64,000 bases of DNA. Origin: Tiliqua scincoides. Lineage: Eukaryota > Chordata > Lepidosauria > Squamata > Scincidae. Location of the stretch: assembly GCF_035046505.1 (NCBI RefSeq), contig NC_089826.1, positions 3,534,501 to 3,598,500 on the forward strand, in the 5' to 3' direction. Of this stretch, positions 43,861-54,145 are shown in pieces. The notes beneath the pieces are model-generated. The model did not search any database, was not told the DNA's origin, and saw only the letters and a program-made list of their open reading frames with translations. The position numbers and the translations under genes are program-made. Every line of letters starts with the position of its first letter. Positions within the stretch are counted from its first letter, which is position 1.

Positions 43861-43985
43861 TAACAACAACAACCACAGTATTTATATACCGCTTTTCAAC
43901 AAAAAGTTCACAAAGCGGTTTACAGAGAAAATCATAAATCTAATGGCTGCCTGTCCCAAAAGGGCTCACAATCTAAATAGCTTCG
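43861..43985 (-). mobile_element. LINE/SINE tail fragment
   Basis: Next to an (AAC)n tract, minus strand reads GCGGTATATAAATACTGTGG and TGTAAACCGCTTTGTGAAC, the tail type shared by the SINE at 9172-9515. Confidence 0.55.
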
Positions 43986-44034
43986 AGCCTTCTTTTTCCC
44001 TCTGGTCTAAGGTCACCTAGCTTTGATCTGGGAA

Positions 44035-44180
44035 CTAAGAACTAAGGGGCATTATCATAACCCCACAGATGGTGACTTTATCCCATTTGTTCCTCCACCA
44101 AGTACTGCAGTCGAGATACAGACATCCGCTGTTAACCATCTCTCCCCACACACTGAAAGTGTCAGTGGAGGCACCATGTA
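44035..44180 (-). repeat. 145-bp CR1-flanking segment, copy B
   Basis: Inverse of 39022-39166 with about 5 differences (for example TCGAGATACAG against TCCAGACACAG). Sits directly past the CR1 3' end in both places. Confidence 0.85.
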
Positions 44181-44970
44181 AGAACATAAGAACAGCCCCA
44201 CTGGATCAGGCCATAGGCCCATCTAGTCCAGCTTCCTGTATCTCACAGCGGCCCACCAAATGCCCCAGGGAGCACACCAGATAACAAGAGACCTGCAAGG
44301 CTTCCTGGGAATTGTAGTTAAGAACATAAGAACAGCCCCACTGGATCAGGCCAAAGGCCCATCTAGTCCAGCTTCCTGTATCTCACAGCGGCCCACCAAA
44401 TGCCCAGGGAGCACACCAGATAACAAGAGACCTGCAAGGCTTCCTGGGAATTGTAGTTAAGAACATAAGAACAGCCCCACTGGATCAGGCCATAGGCCCA
44501 TCTAGTCCAGCTTCCTGTATCTCACAGCGGCCCACCAAATGCCCAGGGAGCACACCAGATAACAAGAGACCTGCATCCTGGTGCCCTCCCTTGCATCTGG
44601 CCTTCTGACATAGCCCATTTCTAAAATCAGGAGCTTGCGCATGCACATCATGGCTTGTAATGGATTTTTCCTCCAGAAACTTGTCCAATCCCTTTTTAAA
44701 GGCGTCCAGGCTAGACGCCATCACCACATCCTGCGGCAAGGAGTTCCACAGACCAACCACACGCTGAGTAAAGAAATATTTTCTTTTGTCTGTTCTAACT
44801 CTCCCAACACTCAATTTTAGTGGGTGTCCCCTGGTTCTGGTGTTATGTGAGAGTGTAAAGAACATCTCTCTATCCACTCTGTCCATCCCCTGCATAATTT
44901 TGTATGTCTCAATCATGTCCCCCCTCAGGCGCCTCTTTTCTAGGCTGAAGAGGCCCAAACGCCGTAGCCT
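44181..44970 (-). mobile_element. CR1/L3-type LINE with tandem 3' ends
   Basis: The minus strand encodes LGLFSLEKRRLRGDMIETYK through LDAFKKGLDKFLEEKS, then the 3' UTR. The last 114 or so bases of the 3' UTR occur three times: 44181-44320, 44321-44459 and the one joined to the body from 44460. Between copies is a 26-bp linker reading ACTACAATTCCCAGGAAG on the sense strand. Repeat steps are 140 and 139 bp. The ORF end is open over about 130 codons. Confidence 0.92.
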
Positions 44971-45687
44971 TTCCTCGTAAGGAAGGAACTTGCTGGTTCA
45001 CATCTCTGCCTCTTTGCTGCTAGGTTGAATCAGCCCTAGCTTGGACTGCTGGCTGTTTTCTGAGCTCCGCTAGCATTCTGCGCTGACTGTTGACAAAGTC
45101 ACTTCATTTGAGTTGATCTTGTTTTCTCATTAGCTGATTGTAGCAATTTGGCATAAATTACCCTAGGATGATAAAGTTCAAGTAGACCTCTGGTGGCCGG
45201 CAGAGTGACTCCCGTGAATGAGTGCAGGGAAGGAGAATCTCAGCTGCTTGTTTCTCACGTGAGGTTACTCTTATTACAAAATACTTGGGGGGGAAAAACC
45301 CCGCAAGACACCCTGCAGACCAACCTTACAGACCCTGCAAATTCCATCCTACAGACGAACTTGTTGCTGCCATCTTCACCCCCACAACTAGGATTGTGCC
45401 AAGACATTCCACATTCTGTACCAAGAAGGTGTATACATAAACCATATCTTCATCTTTTATTTATAGAATTGTGCGAGTTGCATTTTCTCCTCATTGGGAG
45501 CGCACAGAAAATATATATAGCATTAAAAAAAACAAACCACAAAGCAGCCTAATAATAATAAAGTCGTGATGGCAGCAGAAATTGGCAAAGGTTCTAGAAA
45601 TCAGCAGGGACCAGCCACAACTGTTGAGAGCAGAATTTGTTTTCAGGTGGTGATGGAAGTTATATACAGAGAAGGCCAACCTGAGCC
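44971..45687. other. Unique-looking DNA
   Basis: Nothing recognised. Confidence 0.3.
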
Positions 45688-46225
45688 TGCATAATTTCAT
45701 TCATCTCAATCATGTCCCCCCAGGTGCCTTTTTTTCCAGACTGTAGAAAGGCTACAGTGTTTGGGGTTCTTCAGTCTAGGGAAAAAAGGTGCCTAAGGGG
45801 GAACATGACTGATGTATAAAATTATGCATAGGATGGATAGAGTGGCGAGAGGAATGTTCTTTTCCCTCTCACATAACACCAGAACCAGGGGCTATCCACT
45901 AAAATTGAGTGTTGGGAGAGTTAGGACAGACGTAAGAAAACATTTCTTGATCCAATGAGTAGGTCTGTGGAACTCCTTGCCACAGGATGTGGTGATGGCA
46001 CCTGTCCTAGATGCCTTTAAAAGGGGGTTGGACAATTTTATGGAGGAAAATTCCATCAGAGGTTACAAGCCATTATAACTCCTGGTTTTAGAAGTAGGCT
46101 GCCTCTGAATGCAGGTATCTTATTGCCTGTGTGTTTTGTGAGACATCTAGTGGGCCACTGTGAGATACAGGAAGCTGGATTAGATAGGCTCTGGGCCTAT
46201 CAGGGGTTGTCTTATGTTCTTGCAT
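45688..46225 (+). mobile_element. CR1/L3-type LINE with 5' inversion
   Basis: From 45753 the plus strand carries GTTTGGGGTTCTTCAGTCTA, the decayed ORF2 end and the 3' UTR to TTCTTGCA at 46222. Immediately upstream, 45688-45752 is CR1 in the opposite orientation (CATAATTTCATTCATCTCAA, then CATGTCCCCC). Inversion of the 5' part of a LINE copy is the known outcome of twin priming. Confidence 0.8.
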
Positions 46226-46505
46226 CTAGCAAGGGCTGCCTTTTGGTCCTGGGGCAGAGGGAGGGAAGCAGCTCCAATGGGTCAGGGGTTGCAAATGTCT
46301 TACTCTATTGTCTCAATTTTTTTTTTTTTTGCCATAATTTAGGAAGATGTTTCATTTCTCCTTTTATCCTTCCTTTCCTCCAAGGAGTTCAGGATAGTGT
46401 ACATGGGTTTTCCCTTCCTTCCTTGTCTTTGCAACAACCCTGTAAGATAGGTTAAGGCTGAAACGACTGAAGGTAACCCAATGAGTTTTTATGATCAGTG
46501 GAGAA
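46226..46505. other. Unique DNA with an old L2/MIR-like block
   Basis: 46425-46500 (TTTGCAACAACCCTGTAAGA) fits the conserved L2/MIR word order. Confidence 0.35.
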
Positions 46506-46640
46506 TTTGAACTGACATAGGGCCCAATCCTATCCAGATTTCTAGCACTGATGCAGACATGTCAGTGGGGCATGTGCTACATCCAGTAATGGTGGGGCAG
46601 TCATGGAGGCCTCCTCAAGGTAGAGGAATGTTTTTTTGAA
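46506..46640. mobile_element. GC-MITE fragment
   Basis: GGGCCCAATCCTATCCAGAT at the left, then CTAGCACTGATGCAGACATG and GAGGCCTCCTCAAGGTAGAG, as in the family interior. The right terminus is missing. Confidence 0.65.
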
Positions 46641-46725
46641 ACGGTAGCTTTCGAAATGTATGTAACAAAACAACTACATTCAACATTACTTTGCTACCAA
46701 CATTATTCCAACTATTAAGACATTA

Positions 46726-47392
46726 CATAAGAACAGAAGAACAGCCCCACTGGATCAGGCCATAGGCCCATCTAGTCCAGCTTCCTGTATCTCACAGCGG
46801 CCCACCAAATGCCCCAGGGAGCACACCAGATAACAAGAGACCTGCAAGGCTTCCTGGGAATTGTAGTTAAGGACATAAGAACAGCCCCACTGGATCAGGC
46901 CACAGGCCCATCTAGTCCAGCTTCCTGTATCTCACAGCGGCCCACCAAATGCCCCAGGGAGCACACCAGACAACAAGAGACCTCATCCTGGTGCCCTCCC
47001 TTGCATCTGGCCTTCTGACATAGCCCATTTCTAAAATCAGGAGGTTGCACATACACATCATGGCTTGTAACCCGTAATGGATTTTTCCTTCAGAAACGTG
47101 TCCAATCCCCTTTTAAAGGCGTCCAGGCCAGTCGCCATCACCACATCCTGTGGCAAGGAGTTCCACAGACCAACCACACGCTGAGTAAAGAAATATTTTC
47201 TTTTGTCTCTTCTAACTCTCCCAACACTCAATTTTAGTGGATGTCCCCTGGTTCTGGTGTTATGTAAGAGTGTAAAGAGCATCTCCCTATCCACTCTGTC
47301 CATCCCTTGCATAATTTTGTATGTCTCAATCATGTCCCCCCTCAGGCGTCTCTTTTCTAGGCTGAAGAGGCCCAAACACCGTAGCCTTTCCA
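46726..47392 (-). mobile_element. CR1/L3-type LINE with doubled 3' end
   Basis: The minus strand encodes LGLFSLEKRRLRGDMIETYK through LDAFKRGLDTFLKEKS. Its 3' UTR end is present twice, 46726-46869 and from 46870, separated by the same linker (sense ACTACAATTCCCAGGAAG) as at 44 kb. The 145-bp flank of the 38/44-kb copies is absent, so this is a separate insertion. Confidence 0.9.
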
Positions 47393-47396
47393 TTGA

Positions 47397-47462
47397 AAGC
47401 ACAATCCTATGCATTACTCAGAAATAAGTCCCATTGTGTTCAATGTGTATAGGATTACAGCC
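47397..47462. mobile_element. AG-MITE
   Basis: AAGCACAATCCTATGC to GTGTATAGGATTACAGCC, flanked by TGA on both sides (47394-47396 and 47463-47465). Directly abuts the CR1 5' end. Confidence 0.75.
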
Positions 47463-47794
47463 TGAGACTATTTAACATATGTGTATCCTGCTAATTCCTC
47501 CCTAACTATATGCCCTGTATGCTCAGCCAAGAAAACTCTCCCAGCAACTCACACAATATTAATATTAAATTAAGGTAGTGAGGCTTCTCCCAGGTTGATC
47601 TAAACAAAAGTTGAAATACATAAGAGATGCATAAGGACAGGAAAGAGAACTGGGCATGGAGACTGGGGGTAGAGGTCAGGGAATTGCACTATTGGTGATA
47701 CTGGAGAGTAAACAGCTTTACTCAAAACACTGAGGCCACCTTCCTCCAACTCCTGAGCATTAGAAGACCCTGCTCAGCCCTCCTTTTGAAATTC
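47463..47794. other. Unique-looking DNA
   Basis: Nothing recognised. Confidence 0.3.
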
Positions 47795-48195
47795 TATCAG
47801 GAAGCACCCGCCAGACATGATGCAAAACCATGGTTTGCTTCGCCGAGCCATGGTTTCACGTTATGTCTGAATCCAAGCCAGTCTGCAGATAATGGTTTGT
47901 TCCGGACTGATGGACTAGGATTCAAGTTCATGAATTCTGCCAACTGTGGTTTGCCAGTTGTGTCTGAATGCACAGACTGTTGCTAAACCATGGTGAGCGA
48001 GGGCCAATGTTCAACTTTAAGAGGAGACTGATGTGCTGTGGAGATGGAAGTGAATTTATGGAGTGGAGTTCTGAAATGAAAGTAGACAAGCAACACCAAA
48101 CCATGGTTTGTCTATTGTACATGTGGGAGCCTTAACCATGGTGCAGATTCTTAACTATGGTTAACGTAAACCAAAGTTTCTTGTTATTTCTGAAC
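47795..48195. repeat. CCATGGTTT palindrome repeat
   Basis: AAACCATGGTTTG or close forms occur at about 47825, 47848, 47984, 48098 and 48134, with half sites between (GATAATGGTTTG, AACTGTGGTTTG). Words such as TGTCTGAATCCAAGCC and TTCTGAACCCAGC recur beside them. The pattern looks like a decayed foldback element, family not identified. Confidence 0.6.
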
Positions 48196-48881
48196 CCAGC
48201 TACAGTTGCATGCACACATTTATGTGAGCGAGTGGGTGAAATCCATCAGGTTTTTGTGGATAGCAGAGTCCTTTTCATTTTGTCATTTGCAAATGTGGTT
48301 GTGGTTTTCCTTCTTGGAAACAAAACAGCAGCCCAAGATGTCTGTGTTTTGTGAGGGGGAGTTTCAGGGCAACCTTTTTGACATTTGTTTATTGGGGGCA
48401 GGGTGGAGATGAAGTGCTGAGCTGTGAAGCTTTACGTGAGAGAACTGAAGCTGGTTTAAGCTGAAAATAGCGACTCAGGAGTGCAGTGGGGTCAGTTTTG
48501 ACATGAGCAGTTTTAATGCTTGCCAAAATCCTTTGCGTTTGTTTTCTGGGTTCTGTCTCCCTCCTGCTTCAGTCTCTGGGTTAGTGATGATTTGATGCAT
48601 CCATTATATTTGCAATATTCATAGTTATGAAGAGCCATTTGCATGAAACTGTGTAAAAAAATTTTTGAGTCTCTGAAGGATACAGAAAAAAAACGGATCT
48701 TTTTTTTAAACTCTTCCCTTTCTTAGGGTTTAGGTTGGATTTACTGTATCTCTTTTTCAAAACCCAGAGTTCATGAAGGACCCTACCACCTTGTGCATTT
48801 TCTTTAGCATGGGAAAGGTGGGGATATAAATTTTTAATAAATAACTCTACATGACACCCTAAGTCATGTCCACCCATAGTC
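48196..48881. other. Unique DNA with LINE-tail fragment
   Basis: 48800-48845 (GGAAAGGTGGGGATATAAAT) is an L2-type tail. The rest is unassigned. Confidence 0.35.
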
Positions 48882-49250
48882 CAGTGATTCTCAAACCTTT
48901 TACCCCAGGACCCACTTTTTAGAATTATAATCTGTTGGAACCCACTGGAAGTCATGTCATTAACCTAGAAGTGATGTCATGGCCGAAAGTGACATCATGA
49001 AGCAGGAAAATTTTTTTTAACAATCCTAGGCTGCAGTCCTATGCACACTTACTCAGGAGTAAGCCCCATTGACTCATTGTTCAAAACATATAAATTATAG
49101 CCTAACAAAAGTACAGATCACCCCAAATACAGTCACCTACCATGGTGGCATCAAGTCTAATATACTGAAAATAAAATATTGAAATGAATGGGGACCCACC
49201 TGAAATTGGCTAGACCTAGTGGGTCTTGACCCACAGTCTGAGAAACAGTG
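48882..49250. mobile_element. DS-hAT, full copy
   Basis: Starts CAGTGATTCTCAAACC and ends GTCTGAGAAACAGTG. Carries GTTGGAACCCACTGGAAGTC, repeated GTGATGTCAT words, and a half AG-MITE at 49026-49080 (CACTTACTCAGGAGTAAGCC). Flanking 8-mers share TAGTC only. Confidence 0.85.
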
Positions 49251-51677
49251 TAGTAGTCTTTTCATAATGCCTGCCCCTTGAGGGCTGTTTAGATCTGAAG
49301 CTATAAGTGTATATGGTGTTTCACACAGTTTGGTCAAAGCATGTATAGTGCTTTGCACTCTGCTTTGGTAGGAGCTGGTCCCTGCCTTAACTTTGACTGT
49401 ACATGCATTCCTCTTGGATCGCACAAACATTTACCCACAGACATGCGTACAATATGATGTGCAAGCAGGCCTCGAATTGTACTCTTTCATAACTGAGGAA
49501 TGGTGTGTGATGTCAGAGTGTGCTTGAAAGGGTGGGGTTGGGCAAACAGAAGAAGGCTTGCTTCCCGGTGGCTTCTGTTGAGACCTATGGGATAAAGTGT
49601 ACATGGGCTGTAATTTGCACCTCCCCTGCTAGGGAGATAAATGACTCTAAATGGGGGTCACCAGTGATGGGTGCTTGTTATAAATGCTCCATCCTCCTGG
49701 ATGGTAGTGGGAGCAATGGAACAGCCCCACTGAACCTAGTGAGGCTTCCTTCTGAGTAAGCATGCCTATGATAGCACTGAAGGGCAGAATCCTGGTGAAC
49801 AGTGACTGTGGCTTGGTTGCTACGGCCAACCCACATTTGGCAGAGTTTTGCAGTCATCTCACCAAGATACTACCAGAGCATGCAGTGCCCAAGCTAGATA
49901 TGCCCCCCCCCCCCGTTTTTTCACCTTTTTCCTTCCTTTCCAGTTGTGGTCCAGTCTGGGATGTCAATCCACCAGCTGGACCAACCTAGCCTAAGTCGTC
50001 CTATTCAGAAAGCAGGTGCCACTCAAATTCTGCGGTAACATCTTTTTTGAGTGGAGGTGCCAAGGAAGAAAACTGGGGCCTTCTCTGCATCCAACGGCTG
50101 AGTGCACAACCATGAGCTTTGGGCCCTCATTCATTCATTGGTGACTAACCTGCAGACTTGGGAAGTCAAAGATGCAAGAATTATGTGTGTGGGGGGGGGG
50201 TTGTGTGCTGGTGTTCATTCCTAGCTGCCTTATTGCACCCACTTGGAGATACAGAGTGATGGGTGTGGACACCCTCCCATCTCAGACAAAGGCGCCTGAA
50301 CACTCCTTGTTAAGGAGAGCGAGGTGAGGCTCGCACATTGGCGCACCGTACGTTGTGAACCTGCCTTCTAAAGCTTGTTCACTGTCTGATGAAGGGCTGT
50401 CGGCATCTCACACTGCTCTGCTTTCACCTCCCACACGCTCTTGAAATGGCAGCTAGCTGGAGGTTAAAAGTCTCTCGCAAAGTGGTTCTGGAGCGCTGGG
50501 AATATGAGCTCAGTGTCTACAAGGCAGTCATGGAAAAGTTATTTACACAGCAGCTCGAAGAGGCATGAGCTCACTGGCAGGCTTATCATTTCAGCTGTCT
50601 TCTCTCTCTCTCTCCCCCCCCCCCAGATATGCATTTTTATTGACGTGTCTCCTTAAGGATGGGAAGTAGGGTAGAGCAGGGGGGGGCGCGTGGCGGCACT
50701 ATAATTACCTAAAAGGGAAATGAGCTCTTTAAAAGTCACCGTCTGATACTTTTATGAGACCCGACCAAAATGATGCAAAGATGGAAACAGCCTTTCTGTT
50801 TGCCCTCTTTTGTCCTTAGAGAGACTGGAGAACCAGCTCAGAAACACCTCCTTTGCATCCAGAAATTCCCAGCTTCCATCCCTGGCAGCTTCTCCTGGTA
50901 GGACTTAGAAAGAACCCCTGGAGAGTTGCGGCCAGTCTCAAGTGGACAGGACTGACGTCCATGGACCAGTGATCTGGCATAGGACAGAGAAGGCAGCTTC
51001 CTGCTTTCATGAAAAGAATCACTAGCCCATAGCATGTGTGCTTCTTTATGGTGCTCCGCCATCATTTCTGGTTTAAACTAGTGTTTTCCAAAACATCTGG
51101 GGCACTGGAGGTGCTTTGCAGTCTTCTTTCTTGCACTCAAAGATACATAAAAACCAATATATAATTGACTTCCATAACACTGCAAATAGTGGAACAACAA
51201 GAGGACCGCCCTCCCTTTGCCCAGGCCATCAGGGAGGGGATCCTGCTTTCTGGGTAACAGTGATGGGGGGGTTGGATCCCTTTGTACTGATCAGCTGTAG
51301 TGCAGACTGCACAGGAGAGTCCCCATGCGTCCTCTCTCAAGATAATGTTACTGCCTGTCTACTAGTAGAGAGAAGGGGAATTGGTGCTGCACAGGGCCTC
51401 CTGAGCAGATAGACAGATCCTCTTGCATGGCCTCCACAGTGGTAGAACCACAAATGATGGTTTTCACTGTGAATGTGCAGAGACCCTGGGATTCCCAGCA
51501 TGCAGAGGATGGCCGCATCTCTGAATGGCTTCCTGTCATCCAGTAACATCTTTTACATATTGCCCTCACTTATGTTGTTGCTTGTTCCAGGTCTTTCTTT
51601 CGTCTACAGATTGCTGGCTTTCGTATTGTTCTGGGTGCTGTTTCTTTCCCTTTAGGAATCATTTTTTATTGTAGAGG
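49251..51677. other. Unique DNA; possible conserved non-coding segment at 50430-50800
   Basis: 50430-50800 is repeat-poor and carries words such as CACTATAATTACCTAAAAGG and GATATGCATTTTTATTGACG (homeobox and octamer cores). Homopolymer runs at 49905, 50190, 50610 and 50680. No exon supported. Confidence 0.3.
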
Positions 51678-51700
51678 GGTGTGTGTGTGTGTGTGTGTGC
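51678..51700. repeat. (GT)n microsatellite
   Basis: About 11 GT units. Confidence 0.9.
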
Positions 51701-53090
51701 CTTTTAAAGTGTCAGTCTAATTTTTTTGTTTTAAGAAAGGTGGGATAGGAGTGACTTTTAATAAACGATTCAATGGTGGAAACTTAAAAAGTGGTGGTGG
51801 AACTTTTCAAAACCCACTTCAATCCCTCCTGTGTGAACCTTGCAGGTTCCGGAAGCACAACAGAGACTGCCAAGCCCTGTGAACAGTGGGCTATTCCTAA
51901 TGGATACCAAAGCCCCTGTTGTTTGCTGACTTGAGTGAAGTTGTCCAGGCCACTTACAAAGTGAACCCAAGCAGAAAAAAAGTCTTGATTACAGTCTAAT
52001 CATCCAGAGTATGAGAAATGCTTTCTAGGGTACAAAAGGCACCAAGAGCAGCTTCCCTCCCCTAGCAAATACAGTCATATCTTGGGGGGGGGGGGGGAAA
52101 TGGGAGATGGTTTTCATTGGAATCACAGCACCCACTGCAGGTCAGATCCAGATTGAGAGTTTGACAAGACACAGCTCCTAATTTAAAAAAAACATATACA
52201 CACATACACCGTGAATGAGAAGGAAATATGTGTTTAAAAGCCATGCCATAGTTTGACCCAAAGCTTTGCTTAATGTTGCTTTCCTTTCCTTAGTTCTACT
52301 CTTCTCTGAGCACATGGCCGCTCTCTGGTCTGTATCCTGGAAAAGCACAACTTATTTTTAAATCTCTGTTTTAACACAGCGAGAGACAAACTTTAGAAGC
52401 GATCAAGAGCCTGGCATGGATTTGGAGAGGATGTGATGACACTTTTTGTCCCCAATTGTTCCTCTCTCAAGCTGCCAGCCATAGAATCACCAGGCATGTG
52501 TTATGTAATCTGCTGCTATCACACCACTGAGATGAAAAATTTCCATCTCGGCGGCCTACGCATCTGCTTTGTCATCTCAAAATCTTGCTGCTGCTGCCTT
52601 TTTAAGGAGCAGTGCTACAGTTCAAGAAGCTCCTTCTTTTGCATTATGGAATGATCTCATCCTGAAGCAGCAGTTAAGAACTACCAGATCCTAAAGGTTG
52701 TAAGACAGATATGATAGCAGAGTCAGAGTGCCCTGGGGGAGGGCAGAGATGGCAGGTCCCTGTCTCTGATGGAGAGTGAAGGTGTATTCACTTGTGGGGT
52801 TGGTTTCCTACAAATTGTTGTAGCCCAAGAAGCTGCTGAGACCTGGGGATGTTGTGCTGGATCCTGAACAGGGCTACGGCTTCCACCTCTGGAGGTTTTA
52901 ATGAAATATTTGAGGGTAACTGTAGAATTGCAGACTGCTTGGAAGAGCCCTTCCTGCTGTTTTGCCTTGGCGGTGGGTTGGGCCATCTTCCCTTTGTCTT
53001 TCTCTCCTAATTCAGACCTGTCCAGGAACTGAGAATTGGATGTATCTTCTCTGTAGTGTAGTCATTTTACCTGGCCCTTGTTGTCTGCTC
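51701..53090. other. Unique-looking DNA
   Basis: A short LINE-tail fragment at 51735-51770 (AAGAAAGGTGGGATAGG). Otherwise nothing recognised. Confidence 0.3.
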
Positions 53091-53683
53091 TTCGCTCTTC
53101 GCTCACAACAGGAGAGGAAACTGAACGCTCTCCACATGCGCTGCCTCCGACACATTCTCGGCATCACCTTGCAGGACACAGTTCCAAACAACACAGTCCT
53201 GGAATGTGCTGGAATCCCTAGCATATATGCACTGCTGAAACAGAGACGCCTGCGTTGGCTCGGTCATGCCGTGAGAATGGATGATGGCCGGATCTCCTCT
53301 ATGGAGAACTCGTGCAAGGAAAGCGCCCTACAGGTAGACCACAGCTGCAATACAAGGACATCTGCAAGAGGGATCTGAAGGCTTTAGGAGTGGACCTCAA
53401 CAGGTGGGAAACCCTGGCCTCTGAGCGGCCCACTTGGAGGCAGGCTGTGCAGCATGGCCTTTCCCAGTTTGAAGAGACACTTGGCCAACAGTCTGAGGCA
53501 AAGAGGCAAAGAAGGAAGGCCCATAGCCAGGGAGACAGACCAGGGACACATTACACTTGCTCCCAGTGTGGAAGGGATTGTCACTCCCGAATTGGCCTTT
53601 TCAGCCACACTAGATACTGTTCCAGAACCACCTTTCAGAGCGTGATACCAGAGTCTCTCGAGACTGAAGGTTGCCAACAACAA
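53091..53683 (+). mobile_element. R-LINE, 5'-truncated C-terminal end
   Basis: Plus strand encodes QQERKLNALHMRCLRHILGI, AGIPSIYALLKQRRLRWLGH and, in a second frame, GKRPTGRPQLQYKDICKRDL, DLKALGVDLNRWETLASERP and a zinc finger CSQCGRDC-H-SRIGLFSH-TRYC (C-X2-C-X12-H-X3-C). The frame change follows loss of about 10 bp between two GGATC words near 53290, compared with the 20.6-kb copy. The 3' end is GAGACTGAAGGTTGCCAACA. The perfect 12-bp duplication TGTTGTCTGCTC lies at 53079-53090 and 53684-53695. Confidence 0.92.
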
Positions 53684-53717
53684 TGTTGTCTGCTCCAACT
53701 GACAGCAGTTCTCCATG

Positions 53718-53817
53718 GGAGTGATATAGCTACGGGCAGCAGCGCAGTAAGTACCGCAGGTGTTGCAATGCGCCATGTAAGCAGCCCCTCCAACTTGCTA
53801 TCAGTGCCATTCCATTG
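53718..53817. mobile_element. PAL-hAT-like fragment
   Basis: GTGATATAGCTACGGGCAGC and AGCAGCCCCTCCAACTTGCT resemble the 5008-5248 subfamily. One end only. Confidence 0.5.
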
Positions 53818-53821
53818 AAGC

Positions 53822-53900
53822 AGTGTTTCTCAAACTGTGGGTCGTGACCTGGTTTTGATGGGTCACAAAGCTGCAGTTGATAAACTGATAGCTGGCAAGA
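53822..53900. mobile_element. DS-type hAT end
   Basis: CAGTGTTTCTCAAACTGTGG, then GTCGTGACCTGG and GGGTCACAAAGC. No partner end found nearby. Confidence 0.55.
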
Positions 53901-54145
53901 AAAATGCATTGAGCCTTCTAGAAAGTGAAACTGAGCCACTCTGTGTGTTTACTTGTGAGTAGATGGCTGTGTCTTGGTCCACTGTGAAGGGCAGGGCAGG
54001 AGGAATCTAATGCCACCAGAATGGTCCCAGTCAGATGAATGCAGCCCCCCCCCCCCCCCAAAAAAAAAAATCTGAAAAGGAAGTCTCTCCAAGATAATGA
54101 GTGTATTGATCCCTATGGAAAGCAAAACTAAGTTCTCAGGAAAAT

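Noticed and set aside
44285-44460. Bidirectional promoter with ZNF143 sites
   Set aside because: The motif-like word is a linker inside tandem CR1 ends and is shared by two CR1 copies. Similarity alone does not show promoter function.
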